A stretch of 59,489 nucleotides of DNA from an uncultured Acidobacteriota bacterium (GCA_903845115.1 CAIMWE010000092.1:1-59489); one strand, 5' to 3'. Positions 1 to 8,548 are shown, numbered from the stretch's first letter. Notes: generated from the letters alone by a model not told the origin. Translations and numbers: made by a program.

Positions 1-1
1 C

Positions 2-139
2 CGGGGGCTGCACCGGCTGGCCGAGGTGGCCGGGAAGGGCTTCGCGGGGGGAGCGATCCTCCATGCCGGGACGAGCATTCTGCCGACATCCGATCCGAGG
101 GTCCTGGCCGTCCCGCTCTCGGAGCTGTGGACCGGATGA
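2..139 (+). CDS. C-terminal end of an AAA ATPase, DUF4143 family (partial)
   Basis: Only the last 45 residues lie in the window and the gene enters from the left edge. The segment ends in VLAVPLSELWTG, the hydrophobic stretch plus 'vPlsaLW' that typically closes AAA/DUF4143 ATPases. These proteins are often chromosomal paralogs whose role is unclear, sometimes with toxin-antitoxin-like context. Nothing of the Walker motifs is visible, so the family call rests on the tail alone. It is followed 27 bases later by a broken protease gene. Confidence 0.5.
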   Translation, partial: RGLHRLAEVAGKGFAGGAILHAGTSILPTSDPRVLAVPLSELWTG

Positions 140-166
140 AGCTGCCGAGACGGAGATGAGACGGCG

Positions 167-592
167 ATGAGCAGCGTCCTGGGGCGGCGCTACCGGCTGA
201 CAGTGGAGCAGCGGGATGGCCTGAGCAAAGTCCTCCTTCCCGGCAAGTCGAGGATCGTCCCTTCTGTTCGGCCGGGCGTCAGCGCTGTAACGCGAGGACG
301 GGTCCTGGAGCGATGGTACCGGACTCAGCTTCGGGAGCTGGCGGAGCCCTTGGTTCGACAATGGGAGGCCAGACTGGGAGCCAAGGTGACGACCTGGGGC
401 ATGAAGAAGATGAAGACGAAGTGGGGCTCATGTAGCCCAGCTACGGGGCAGGTGTGGCTGAACCTCGAGTTGCTCGGTTCGGTCGAGCTGAAGGGGATGG
501 CGCTCGGCACCTTCGTCGCCATCGGCCTCAGCCTCCTCCTCGCCCTCTTCGACCGGCTCGGGTGGACCGCCAGTCAGAGTAGCGGCTCGTGA
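167..592 (+). pseudogene. YgjP-type metallopeptidase (M48-like, DUF45) fragment, catalytic end missing
   Basis: Residues 5-105 match the middle of YgjP/DUF45 zinc peptidases: LGRRYRL near the start, then ERWYRTQL, then the family signature MKKMKTKWGSCSP at 80-92 and VWLNLEL at 96-102. In intact members this signature is followed within about 20 residues by the HExxH zinc site. Here similarity stops at about residue 107 and the reading frame runs on into an unrelated hydrophobic segment (about 111-128) and a short polar tail. The N-terminal strand region before LGRRYRL is also missing (intact proteins are about 230 residues, this one 141). The product cannot be a working protease, so it is read as a decayed fragment joined to foreign sequence. 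It overlaps the next gene's GTG by four bases. Confidence 0.75.
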
Positions 593-2100
593 CGATGCAC
601 CTCTCGGCGCCGGGGGACTGGCTGGCTCGCCTCTCGGCGCCCGGGATGCGGCGCCTCCTCCTCGCGCTCGTGGCCACGGTCGCCGTCGGGCGGGTCGCTG
701 TGACGGTCTTCGAGGGGCCCGCCCACCTCTTCTCCGAGCACCGGCTCATGCCGGTCTTCCTCGCTCTCGAGGGGAGGCCGGTCTACCCGCCTCCCGCCGA
801 GGGCCCGTTCTACGTCCCCATGTACCCGCCCCTCTCCTTTCTCGTCTACCTGCCGGTGGCCCTCTCCCGGGACCCCGTCGGCGTCCTCCGCCTCGGGAGC
901 GCGATCACGGCCGCGGCGGTCTTCCTGCCGGGCCTCCTCTTCCTCTGGCCGCCGGGGCGCGGCCGGAGGGACCTCGCCGGCTCCGTCCTGGCCCTGACGA
1001 CCCTGGTCGCGTGGGTGCACCTCTCGCCCGTCCTGGTCTCGGCCCTGTACGTCCACGCCGACGCCCCGGCCCTCCTCCTGGCGGGCCTCGGAATCTGGCT
1101 CCTCGACCGCTCCCTCTCCCGGGGAAGCGGCCCGCTCCTCGCCGCGGCCCTGGTCCTCTGCTCGCTCGCCCCCTGGGCGAAGCAGACGTTCCTCCCCGTC
1201 GTCCTGCTCCCCGTCCTGGCGCTCTTCGCCGCCGGGTCGAGACGCCGGGGCCTTCTCGCCCTCTCGGGGACCGTGGCCCTGCAGGCGATCTGGGCCGGAC
1301 TGGCCGGCCTGGCCTTCGGCTTCCGGCCGCTCGCCTTCTGGCTGCTGGAGTTCCCTTCGCGGCATCCGTGGATCGCCGCCCCGTGGAGAGCCCTGTCGAC
1401 GTCCAACCGGATCCTCCTCAGCGAGGGCCTCCCCCTCCTCGCCGTCGCGGTCTGGGGGGCGGTCGCGGCCAGCCGGCGAGAGGGCTCCCGGGCGGCCTGG
1501 GCCCGCACCCTCTGGGGACTCCTGCTCGCCGCGGCGGTCCTCCTCTGGCCCACCTCCGTCCTCGGCTACGTCAAGGTCGGAGGAGCCCCCAACGCCTTCA
1601 CGCCGACCCTCTACTTCCTGACCTGCTCCTGCGTCCTCCTGCTGCTGGAAGCCAGCCGGCGCGAGGAGCCTCCCGGGCCGCGCCCCGCCCGGAGCGTCCT
1701 GCTCCTCCTCGCCGCGGTGCTGGCCGTCCAGACCGGGATCGAGGGGATCCTCGCCTTCGAGAAGGCCCATGGGAAAAAGTGGAATTCGAGCGTCGTCCTG
1801 AAGTCGGTCAGGTCCGACCCGGGCCGGTTCTATTTCCCCTGGTATCCCCTGTCGACCTACCTGGCCTCCGGCCGGTTCGTCGACTGCGACCTGGGGATCT
1901 CGGACCGGAAGCTCGCCGGGATCGCGATTCCGCGTTCCGAGATCCTGGCCCGGACCCCCAAGGAGCTCCGCTACGTCATCTGCGACGCGACGCCGTGCCC
2001 GACGACCCTGGAGAGCTTCGAGGTGCTGCGCACCTCCCGGAGCCCGCAGGGCAGCGGGGACTGGACCATCCACGAGGTCCGTCGTCCCGTCGAGCCCTGA
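589..2100 (+). CDS. Multi-pass membrane glycosyltransferase-like protein
   Basis: This 503-residue protein has about ten hydrophobic segments (first near residues 20-38, then 90-115, 130-165, 178-240, 275-330, 360-385) and a polar C-terminal domain of about 110 residues. The layout, with a first periplasmic loop containing FSEHRLMP and YPPLSFLVYLPVAL, resembles lipid-linked-sugar glycosyltransferases of the GT-C type (GT39/GT87-like). No diagnostic acidic DxxE motif is seen, so substrate and activity are unknown. The frame opens with GTG at 589 (ACG next), but ATG at 595 is an equally good start. It overlaps the upstream YgjP fragment, and no good ribosome-binding site is visible. Called by topology and context only. 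Confidence 0.6.
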   Translation: MTMHLSAPGDWLARLSAPGMRRLLLALVATVAVGRVAVTVFEGPAHLFSEHRLMPVFLALEGRPVYPPPAEGPFYVPMYPPLSFLVYLPVALSRDPVGVLRLGSAITAAAVFLPGLLFLWPPGRGRRDLAGSVLALTTLVAWVHLSPVLVSALYVHADAPALLLAGLGIWLLDRSLSRGSGPLLAAALVLCSLAPWAKQTFLPVVLLPVLALFAAGSRRRGLLALSGTVALQAIWAGLAGLAFGFRPLAFWLLEFPSRHPWIAAPWRALSTSNRILLSEGLPLLAVAVWGAVAASRREGSRAAWARTLWGLLLAAAVLLWPTSVLGYVKVGGAPNAFTPTLYFLTCSCVLLLLEASRREEPPGPRPARSVLLLLAAVLAVQTGIEGILAFEKAHGKKWNSSVVLKSVRSDPGRFYFPWYPLSTYLASGRFVDCDLGISDRKLAGIAIPRSEILARTPKELRYVICDATPCPTTLESFEVLRTSRSPQGSGDWTIHEVRRPVEP

Positions 2101-2139
2101 ACGAGGGAGACCCTGGCGGCTTACCGCGCCGCCGGCCGG

Positions 2140-2589
2140 TCAGCCCCCGAACTGACGGAGGTGGTGGTCGGCGTGCTTGTAGGTCAGGCGCCCCCACTGG
2201 TCGCCGCTCAGGCGGCCGAAGAAGGGGTGGACCGAGGCGGCGGACTTCTCCGGTCCGGCCGCGCCGAGGCGCCTGACGGCGGCCAGGAGCCGCGCCTTCT
2301 CCTTCTCGAAGTCCCTCTCGTCCCGGACGACCCACGCGGGATCCGTCGGAGCGCCGTGCGCGAACGGTTTCTCGTCCAGGACCTTCCAGAGGATCAGCGG
2401 CGTGACGACCCTCCCGAGGAGGCTCTGCCGCTGCCGCCCCTCCCCGGCCGCGCACTCCATCGCGAGGGAGAGGTGCGTGAGCGCCTGCGCCGGGGTCATC
2501 TTCCCCCACCGCCGCGCCGCCGAGGCCGGCAGGCGCGAGATCCGGTCCAGGATCGACTTCCGGTCCCTCCCGTCGAAGAGGTTCAGCAT
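2140..2589 (-). CDS. DUF1569 family protein (DinB-like fold)
   Basis: This 149-residue protein matches DUF1569 along its whole length: an N-terminal LFDGRDRKSILDRISRL, RWGKMTPAQALTHLSLAM with the conserved WGKM and histidine, HPFFGRLSGDQWGRL, and the C-terminal YKHADHHLRQFG. The family is related to the DinB/YfiT four-helix bundle. Its three histidines (about H39, H141, H145) are the expected metal-site positions, but no biochemical role is settled. It is convergent with the upstream membrane protein and faces away from its neighbours. Length is normal and nothing suggests damage. Confidence 0.8.
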   Translation of the reverse strand: MLNLFDGRDRKSILDRISRLPASAARRWGKMTPAQALTHLSLAMECAAGEGRQRQSLLGRVVTPLILWKVLDEKPFAHGAPTDPAWVVRDERDFEKEKARLLAAVRRLGAAGPEKSAASVHPFFGRLSGDQWGRLTYKHADHHLRQFGG

Positions 2590-2647
2590 CCCCGTAGGCT
2601 ACGAGACCGTCCCGGCCCTCCGCAAGCCTTCACTGTTCAAGGCCTTT

Positions 2648-3775
2648 CTAGATCCCCCCGGCCAGCCAGGACCGGAGGCGCTCGTAGACCTCCGGGCTGC
2701 CGAGCAAGTCGAGGTGGGCCGTTCCGTACGTCACCCACTGCCGGGAGGGGGGAAGGCCGAGGTCCCGGTCCGCCTTCCTGTGGCGACCGAGGGCGCTGTC
2801 CAGGGGCACCAGCCCGTCGCCGAGCAGCCGGCACGCCGCACCTCCCTCCTGCTTCGCCGTCATCGCGGCGATCGCGAGGAGGGGGACTCCCTCCGGGACG
2901 GGGACGGCGTGCCGGGAGTCGATCCCCCGCGCGAAGCGGTCGCGCCCTTCCCAGTCCTCGTCCACGAGGTTCCCGTAGCGCAGGTCGGTGATGCCCGCGC
3001 TCCGGATCCGGGCCAGCCGGCCGAAGTGGACGGCGTAGGGGGTCGCCCCCAGGACGAGGCCGATCCAGTTTCCGATCCGCTCCAGCGGTGTGCCGTGGTG
3101 GGGAGTCCCGAGCGTCACGAGGGCCCGGAGCGCCTTCGGCCAGCGATGTCCGGCGGACTCCCCGTAGTGGCAGGCGCTGCGGGCGAGGAGCCCCCCCATG
3201 CTGTGACCGACGAGGACCAGCTCCTCCAGGGGCACCGGCCAGGCCTGGGCCAAGGCCTCGAGAAGGCCGGCGAACGCGCGGCCGTTCACCGACGTGTGGA
3301 GGCCGCTGTTGTAGTGGAGGTGGAGGGGCACGAAGCCGAGGTCCCGCGCGAGGAGAGCCGAGTGGTCGTGTCCCCCGCGGTTCCACTCGAGATCGTTCAT
3401 GCACAGCCCGTGGACGAAGAGAGCGACCCTGCCGCCGGACCCGGCCACCGATCCCAGCGCCGACCGCTCCAGGACGAGAGGCCGCCCCGCGTGACGCAGG
3501 GAAGCCTGGATGGCCAGAGGGTTCTCCGTCTTCGCGAGGTGGTCTCCCAGGACCCCGTTCAGCGCCGCGAGGACGCCCTCGCGCTCCGGGGACGAGCCCC
3601 GCGGTCCGAGCGTCGGCACCAGCTGCGCCAGGACGGCGTCGAGGCCTTCGCCCACCAGCCGGGTGGCCCCGCGAACGCTCCCGTAGACGAGGCCGGTCAG
3701 GCCCCGGCTCAGCTCCTCGCTCGGATTGCCCGGCAGGCCCGGTCCCCAGGCGATCGACCGGTGCAGCGAGTCCAC
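2648..3775 (-). CDS. Alpha/beta hydrolase (lipase/esterase-like)
   Basis: The core has VALFVHGLCMNDLEW (oxyanion-loop region, residues about 117-131) and LVLVGHSMGGLLARS, placing the nucleophile at Ser192. Late histidine and aspartate candidates fit a serine-hydrolase triad. It belongs to a group of about 400-residue proteobacterial-type hydrolases of unknown substrate. The GTG at 3775 probably cuts the protein short. The same frame stays open upstream and encodes HPSDVRGATRLAADATAGLI, which matches the usual N terminus of this group. No ATG, GTG or TTG is available there; a CTG at 3863-3865 is the best candidate. Stand-alone gene ending beside DUF1569. Confidence 0.75.
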   Translation of the reverse strand: MDSLHRSIAWGPGLPGNPSEELSRGLTGLVYGSVRGATRLVGEGLDAVLAQLVPTLGPRGSSPEREGVLAALNGVLGDHLAKTENPLAIQASLRHAGRPLVLERSALGSVAGSGGRVALFVHGLCMNDLEWNRGGHDHSALLARDLGFVPLHLHYNSGLHTSVNGRAFAGLLEALAQAWPVPLEELVLVGHSMGGLLARSACHYGESAGHRWPKALRALVTLGTPHHGTPLERIGNWIGLVLGATPYAVHFGRLARIRSAGITDLRYGNLVDEDWEGRDRFARGIDSRHAVPVPEGVPLLAIAAMTAKQEGGAACRLLGDGLVPLDSALGRHRKADRDLGLPPSRQWVTYGTAHLDLLGSPEVYERLRSWLAGGI

Positions 3776-3917
3776 GAGGTCGATCAGGCCGGCCGTGGCG
3801 TCCGCCGCCAGCCGAGTGGCTCCCCGGACGTCCGAGGGGTGAATGTGCTTTCGCGTCGTCGTCAGGGGAGCAGTGTATCGCCCGCTCCGGGGCGGAGAAA
3901 GCCGGGCCGCTGCCGAG

Positions 3918-3960
3918 AAAAAAGAAAAGCGCGCGGGCCGGTCTCCCGGTTCCGCGCGCT
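3918..3960 (-). terminator. Intrinsic terminator for the RRM gene
   Basis: A perfect 9-bp stem (arms 3928-3936 and 3952-3960, sequence AGCGCGCGG paired with CCGCGCGCT) is followed, on the minus strand, by a T-rich run (TTTTCTTTTTT, 3918-3928). This is a textbook Rho-independent terminator just past the stop of the RNA-binding protein gene. It is the clearest one in the window. Confidence 0.85.
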
Positions 3961-4000
3961 GGTCAGGACAGGCCTTGTCGGGCCGTCCGGCTGCTACTGA

Positions 4001-4297
4001 CTAGTAGCGGCCGCGACCGCCACCGCCGCCGCCGTAACCGCCGCCGCCGCCCCGGTTTTCCTGGGGCTTGGCTTCGTTCACCTTGATGGCGCGGCCGTCG
4101 ATCTCGCGGCCGTTGAGGGCGCCCATCGCCTTCTGGGCGTCGGCGTTGGACATCTCGACGAAGCCGAAGCCCTTCGAGGTGCCGGTGTCGCGATCGGAGA
4201 TCACGCGGGCCGATTCAACGGTGCCGAACGGAGCGAACAGTTCGTTGAGCGAGGAGTCCGTGGTGGAATAGGAGAGGTTTCCGACGTAGAGCTTCAT
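4001..4297 (-). CDS. Glycine-rich RRM RNA-binding protein
   Basis: This 98-residue protein has one RNA recognition motif. RNP2 is LYVGNL at residues 3-8 and RNP1 is KGFGFVEM at 42-49, each with the aromatic residues that stack on RNA. A tail of GGGGG/Y/R repeats ends in GRGRY. It resembles the cold-inducible Rbp family of cyanobacteria and many Gram-negatives, which act as RNA chaperones. The start is the ATG at 4297 (MKLYVGN), preceded by AGAAGGA; the frame stays open further upstream but that part has no family match. About 220 bases separate it from the peroxiredoxin stop. That gap has an unusually AT-rich patch near 4425-4480, likely the promoter and a long leader. It has its own terminator downstream. 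Confidence 0.9.
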   Translation of the reverse strand: MKLYVGNLSYSTTDSSLNELFAPFGTVESARVISDRDTGTSKGFGFVEMSNADAQKAMGALNGREIDGRAIKVNEAKPQENRGGGGGYGGGGGGRGRY

Positions 4298-4518
4298 CTC
4301 AGGGTCCTTCTGAAAAGCACCGTCCGGGCGGACGAGCATGGCTGGTAGAGAGTGGTGAGATCAGCCGAGGCCAGACGGGGCCAGCAGGGTCGCTGTTCCG
4401 CGCCGTCCGTCTCGAGGAAGGCGTGCAGGAATTTGGACGAGTACTACTTCAACAAAGGGAATCTATCACACTTCTTCCGGACGTGCCGGGAATCTCCGGA
4501 AGCGGGGGGCGAGCGGCC

Positions 4519-5067
4519 TCATCTGGAGGCCTGGAGCTTCCCCAGGTCGGCGAGCACCTCTTCGCTGTGCGAGGACGGGGTGACCTTCAGGTAGACCTTC
4601 CGGATCACGCCGGACGGGTCGATCAGGAAGGTGTTCCGCGCCGCGATCGTCACGCCCATCATGCTCGACAGCGAGCCGTAGGCTGTCGTCACCTTCTTGT
4701 CGGCGTCCGCGAGGAGCTGGAAGGAGAGCGACTCCTTCGTGCAGAACTCTTTGTGCGAGTCGACCGAGTCGAGGCTGACCCCCAGGACGACGGCATTCGC
4801 CTTCTGGTACTTCTCGAGGTCCCGCTGGAAGTTGTGGGCCTCGGTGGTACAGCCGGGGGTCCCGTCCTTCGGGTAGAAGTAGAGGACCACCCACTTCCCC
4901 TTGTTCTGCTCGAGCGAGACGGGCGGGCCCTCCTGGCCCTGGAGGGAGAAGCCGGGCGCCCTGTCGCCGACGGCGGGCACCTCCGCGGCGGCGGCGGGGA
5001 GGGCCGCGGCGACGGAGAGGGCGAGGAGGAGCGGGAGAGCGGGGCGGGACAGCAGGGCGTGTCTCAT
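4519..5067 (-). CDS. Exported PrxQ/BCP-type peroxiredoxin
   Basis: This 182-residue thiol peroxidase has a clear signal peptide (basic start, hydrophobic residues 10-24, AAAA cut region at 25-28), so it should act in the periplasm. The peroxidatic cysteine is Cys73 in DGTPGCTTEA. Most BCP/PrxQ enzymes have a second cysteine five residues later; here that position is histidine (EAHNF). The only other cysteine is Cys109 in HKEFCTKE, so the enzyme may resolve through Cys109 or work as a one-cysteine enzyme with an external reductant. It lies 31 bases after the response-regulator stop, and that gap contains a palindromic operator-like site. Confidence 0.9.
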   Translation of the reverse strand: MRHALLSRPALPLLLALSVAAALPAAAAEVPAVGDRAPGFSLQGQEGPPVSLEQNKGKWVVLYFYPKDGTPGCTTEAHNFQRDLEKYQKANAVVLGVSLDSVDSHKEFCTKESLSFQLLADADKKVTTAYGSLSSMMGVTIAARNTFLIDPSGVIRKVYLKVTPSSHSEEVLADLGKLQASR

Positions 5068-5078
5068 GCCAGAAAGAT

Positions 5079-5095
5079 ATCAGACTGAGTCTCAA
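5079..5095 (-). promoter_or_regulatory. Fur/PerR-like palindrome before the peroxiredoxin gene
   Basis: Halves ATCAGACT and AGTCTCAA flank a central G; six of eight positions pair. The site lies 12-28 bases before the peroxiredoxin ATG, inside the short gap after the response-regulator stop. The same GAGTCTCAA half-site precedes the exported cupin gene at 21670-21686. The 7-1-7-like layout resembles Fur-family boxes, but the assignment is inference. Confidence 0.35.
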
Positions 5096-5098
5096 CCT

Positions 5099-5557
5099 TC
5101 AATCGGGTTCCGCGCCCCAGGTCGGGGATGGGAAGTTGAGGCGCGTCCAGTACTCCGCCAGCTCCTGGAGCGCCCGCTCGTGCGCGGAGAACTCCACCGG
5201 CTTGACGACGAAACCGTTCGCCCCGGCCCGGTAGCACCTCTCCACGTCCGCCGGGAGCATCGAGGAGGTCAGGACGACGACAGGGATCGTCCGGGTCGCG
5301 GGGTGGGCCCTCACCGCCGCGAGCACCTCGTGCCCGCTGATCTTCGGGAGCTTCAGGTCGAGGAGGACCAGGCGGACCGTTTCGGCGCCCGGCCGCCCCT
5401 GGAAAGCGCCCCGGCCGAAGAGGAAGTTCAGAGCCGCCTCCCCGTCTCCGGCGTGGTGGACAGAGCCGGGAGGGGTCACCGAGGCCAGCGCCAGCAGGGC
5501 CAGCACGGCATCTCCCTCGTCGTCCTCTACCAGCAGGATCCGGACCGGCTCAGGCAC
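5099..5557 (-). CDS. Single-domain response regulator (Rcp1/CheY-like)
   Basis: This 152-residue receiver has no output domain. Acidic pocket residues are in LVEDDEGD (11-13), the phospho-acceptor is Asp67 in LVLLDLKLP, the switch threonine is Thr97 in VVLTSS and the conserved lysine is Lys119 in VVKPVEF. The long loop between beta-2 and alpha-2 and the KISGHEVL segment are typical of the Rcp1 group, partners of phytochrome-like and other hybrid kinases. It overlaps the upstream kinase stop by eight bases, so the two are translationally coupled and form a kinase/regulator pair. With no DNA-binding domain it must signal by protein contact. Confidence 0.9.
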   Translation of the reverse strand: MPEPVRILLVEDDEGDAVLALLALASVTPPGSVHHAGDGEAALNFLFGRGAFQGRPGAETVRLVLLDLKLPKISGHEVLAAVRAHPATRTIPVVVLTSSMLPADVERCYRAGANGFVVKPVEFSAHERALQELAEYWTRLNFPSPTWGAEPD

Positions 5558-7346
5558 GCCCTGCCCCCGGGTCCGGCAGCATGAAGGTGAAGGCCGCCCC
5601 TCCGTTCAGCGTCCCCTCCGCGCGGATCTGTCCGCCGTGCCGCACGGCGATTCGCTTGGCGATCGCGAGGCCGATCCCCGTCCCTTCGACCTCCGCGCCC
5701 ACCTCGAGCTGCTGGAACACGCCGAAGAGCTTGTCGGCGTACTCCGGGTTGAACCCGACGCCGTCGTCCTCCACCCGGTACTCCGCCCACCCCCCCTCGC
5801 GCTTCCCGGAGACCTCGATCCGCCGCTCCGGCCTGGGCAGCGAGAACTTGACCGCGTTGGAGAGGAGGAGGCGAAAGAGGTTCCCGAGCAGCTCCGGGTC
5901 GCCGACCGCGGGGGGAAGCTCTCCCACCGTGAAACGGAAGGTGCGGCGGACCTCCTCGACCGCCACCTCGTCGAAGGCCCTCCGCGCCAGCGCGCCCATC
6001 TCCACCGGCGCCGGGCGCATCGGGACCGTGCCGATCCCCGCGTACTGGATCAGGTCGCGGATCAACCGGTCGGCGCGCTGCGCGCCCCTTCGGACGCGCC
6101 CCAGGAGACGGACGCCGTCGCCCTCGAGGCGCCCCGCCAGCTCGCGCTCGAGGAGGCCCGAGAAGCCGTCCACCGCGCGAAGGGGGGCCCGCAGGTCGTG
6201 CGCGATCGAATAGACGAGCGCCTCCAGCTCGCGGTTGGCGTCCCGCAGCTCCGCGGTCCGGTCGGCGACCCGCCTCTCGAGCCTCACGTTCCACTCCTGG
6301 ATCTGCCGCGCGCTCTCCTCCCGGGCCTCTTCCGCCCGCCTCTGCTCCGTCACGTCGCGGGTGACGCTCATGACGTGGGGAACGCCCCGAAGGGAGAAGA
6401 CCCGGGCCGACAGGCTCCCGACGAACGTCGTCCCGTCCTTCCGGCGGAACGGGACCTGCACGGAGCTCACCGAGCCCTTCTCCTTCAGGGCCTCCACGAT
6501 CCCCTGGCGGTCCGCCGGGCTCCGGTAGATATCCAGGTCCGTCATCGCGTGGCCGAGGGCTTCCGAGCGGCTGTAGCCGGACAGCGCCTCGAATCCCTGG
6601 TTGACGTCGAGGCAGACGCCGTCCTCCACCCGGGTGATCAGGACCGCCTCGGGGCTCGTGTGGAACAGGAGCTCGAAGTGGTCCCGGGCCTCCACCATCT
6701 CGGTGTAGGAACGCTGGTTGATCAGGATGATGAGGCCGACGGCGAGGAGGTTCCCGACGACGAAGCCGTCGAGGAGCGGGGCGATGTTCAACGGTGTCGC
6801 GCTGAAGAAGTCGGTGACGCGGGCCCCGGCGAGGATCACCGCGCTCCGGGAGAGGAAGAAGAGGCCGTGCAGGAGGAGGACTCCACAGAGGAAGTTCGCC
6901 GACGTCGAGGTGCCCCGCGTCCTCGCCGACCGGAGCTCCCAGGCGGTGAAGAGCGAGATCGCCGCCAAGGCGACGTTGACGAGGACCGAGCGGACCCAGA
7001 TGTCGTCGGAGACGAGGGTGAAATAGGCGTGGGCGGCGAGGTAGGAGGGGATCACGGTCGCGACGAAGGGCCGGTTCACGCGGCGGGAGTAGAACCGCAT
7101 CAACCCGACGTAGAGGAACGTCACCCCGAGGACGATCAGCCAGTTCTGCGCAACGATCGAGAGGAGTCGCAGCTCGGGATGGTGGCGGAGGACGGCGAAC
7201 GCGGACCCTGCGGCCACGGAGGCGCTCCAGAGGAGCCACCAGCCGATCCCCCGGTAGGTCCGGTTGACGACGTACTGCACGGAGAGCCCCACGACCTGGA
7301 GCAGGTGGCTGAGTCCCAGCATCGTCGCGAGCGTGCTGATGTCCAC
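5550..7346 (-). CDS. Membrane PAS sensor histidine kinase
   Basis: In this 598-residue kinase, residues 1-210 form about seven hydrophobic helices with no large extracellular domain. A PAS domain (about 225-335, HTSPEAVLITRVEDG) is followed by a coiled coil (335-375). The HisKA domain has the phospho-acceptor His383 in SIAHDLRAPLRAVDG. The HATPase domain has N box NAVKFS, G1 DDGVGFNPEY and G2 GTGIGLAIAKRI. It is the phytochrome-like HisKA subtype that usually pairs with an Rcp1 regulator, which is what follows. The signal sensed by the membrane region cannot be read from sequence. Confidence 0.9.
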   Translation of the reverse strand: MDISTLATMLGLSHLLQVVGLSVQYVVNRTYRGIGWWLLWSASVAAGSAFAVLRHHPELRLLSIVAQNWLIVLGVTFLYVGLMRFYSRRVNRPFVATVIPSYLAAHAYFTLVSDDIWVRSVLVNVALAAISLFTAWELRSARTRGTSTSANFLCGVLLLHGLFFLSRSAVILAGARVTDFFSATPLNIAPLLDGFVVGNLLAVGLIILINQRSYTEMVEARDHFELLFHTSPEAVLITRVEDGVCLDVNQGFEALSGYSRSEALGHAMTDLDIYRSPADRQGIVEALKEKGSVSSVQVPFRRKDGTTFVGSLSARVFSLRGVPHVMSVTRDVTEQRRAEEAREESARQIQEWNVRLERRVADRTAELRDANRELEALVYSIAHDLRAPLRAVDGFSGLLERELAGRLEGDGVRLLGRVRRGAQRADRLIRDLIQYAGIGTVPMRPAPVEMGALARRAFDEVAVEEVRRTFRFTVGELPPAVGDPELLGNLFRLLLSNAVKFSLPRPERRIEVSGKREGGWAEYRVEDDGVGFNPEYADKLFGVFQQLEVGAEVEGTGIGLAIAKRIAVRHGGQIRAEGTLNGGAAFTFMLPDPGAGRA

Positions 7347-7392
7347 GGGCGAGGCTTCCTCCCTGCGAGGACCATCATACGTCCCGCCCCGC

Positions 7393-8460
7393 CTACGGCA
7401 TCGCCCGGAGCACCAGGACCAGACTGTCGGTTCCGAGCACGTTCCGGCCCGCCGCCGTGTGCTGGTACCCGATCTTCAGCTCGATCGGGAATCCGGCCGA
7501 CGGCGTCAGGAGGTCGAGGGTCGGGAAGACCGTCACCCGGTAGCCCGCGTTGTGCTGGTCCACGCCGTCCAGGAGCGGCGCCGGATAGATCCGGTCCCGG
7601 ACCGGCAGGTAGAAGCCGGCCCTGAGGATCCCCGGCACCACCCAGAGGTCGAATCGCGGCTCGACCTCGAGGTAGAGGTCGTACCGGTGGTCGATCCGGA
7701 CCCCGGCGAGCGACGGGTCCAGGTAGCGTCCGAGGCTCGTCTCGGCGTAGCTGGCCGTCGCGAGGTAAGGGATGTACTGCCCGTACAGGTTGACGTAGAG
7801 CTCCCTCGCCCGCGTCCTGGTGACGACCCAGTCGACGTGCAGTCCGAAGACCGGGGCGACGAGGTGCTTGTCGACCGCCTGCACGAGATAGGAGCTCCCC
7901 TCCGCGTACCGGCGGGCCTCCCGTCCCCAGTCGATCGTCGTGACCGGGAACTTGACCGCCAGGCCGAGCGCGACCCGGAACGAGTCGCTCAGGAAGAGAC
8001 CCGTCGTCCGAGCGGGGTCCTTCCCGGTCGACCCGACGAGACCGATCTTGAAGCCGGCGAGGGCGTCGAAGGTGTCGTCCAGGTTCGCCCGGTCGCGGTG
8101 TCCAGGATCGGAGGAGGGGACGTCGAACGAGGAGGAGAGGTTCGCGCCGGGCGTCAGCTGGATGCCGGCCGTGAGCCACCGGTTGACCCCGTACTCGACC
8201 GCCATCCCCAGGTTGAAGGAGCGGATCCGCCCCGAGCCCTCCGGGATCTCGTGCCGCACCCCTTCGCCGTCCCAGGTCGCCTTCACCTCCGTCCAGGCCG
8301 GGACGGCGTAGATTCTGAAGAGGCCCGGGGGGAGGACGAGGGCGTCGTCTGCCCCGGCGTCCCGGGCCGGCGCGCCGGCGACGGCCAGGGCGAGGCAGCC
8401 CCACGCGCGAATCCCCGCAAGACTCCGCAACCACCCACGACGTCGGACGGCGCTCCCCAT
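7393..8460 (-). CDS. Predicted outer-membrane beta-barrel protein
   Basis: The 355-residue product starts at ATG 8460 with a basic then hydrophobic leader (RRRGWLRS, then a hydrophobic run ending APARDAGA), which reads as a signal peptide. The mature part is rich in alternating polar/hydrophobic strands with aromatic girdles (NLGMAVEYGVNRWLTAGI, LYVNLYGQYIPYLATASY, RYDLYLEVEPRFDLWVVP). This is typical of outer-membrane porins or 'transporter' proteins in the MetA-like group. No family could be fixed. Open frame continues further upstream but overlaps an aldehyde dehydrogenase scrap on the other strand, so the shorter start is preferred. Confidence 0.7.
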   Translation of the reverse strand: MGSAVRRRGWLRSLAGIRAWGCLALAVAGAPARDAGADDALVLPPGLFRIYAVPAWTEVKATWDGEGVRHEIPEGSGRIRSFNLGMAVEYGVNRWLTAGIQLTPGANLSSSFDVPSSDPGHRDRANLDDTFDALAGFKIGLVGSTGKDPARTTGLFLSDSFRVALGLAVKFPVTTIDWGREARRYAEGSSYLVQAVDKHLVAPVFGLHVDWVVTRTRARELYVNLYGQYIPYLATASYAETSLGRYLDPSLAGVRIDHRYDLYLEVEPRFDLWVVPGILRAGFYLPVRDRIYPAPLLDGVDQHNAGYRVTVFPTLDLLTPSAGFPIELKIGYQHTAAGRNVLGTDSLVLVLRAMP

Positions 8461-8548
8461 GGACAGCCGCCAGCATAGGACAGGCGCCTGCTTCCTGGAA
8501 AGGCCGGCGGAACTCCCTGCCCTGCGCCGCCTCTGCCGCCGCTCCGTC

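Noticed and set aside
574-2073. Long 499-codon frame on the minus strand opposite the membrane protein gene
   Set aside because: Charged, low-complexity translation antisense to a gene with clear membrane helices; the same pattern recurs opposite most genes here.
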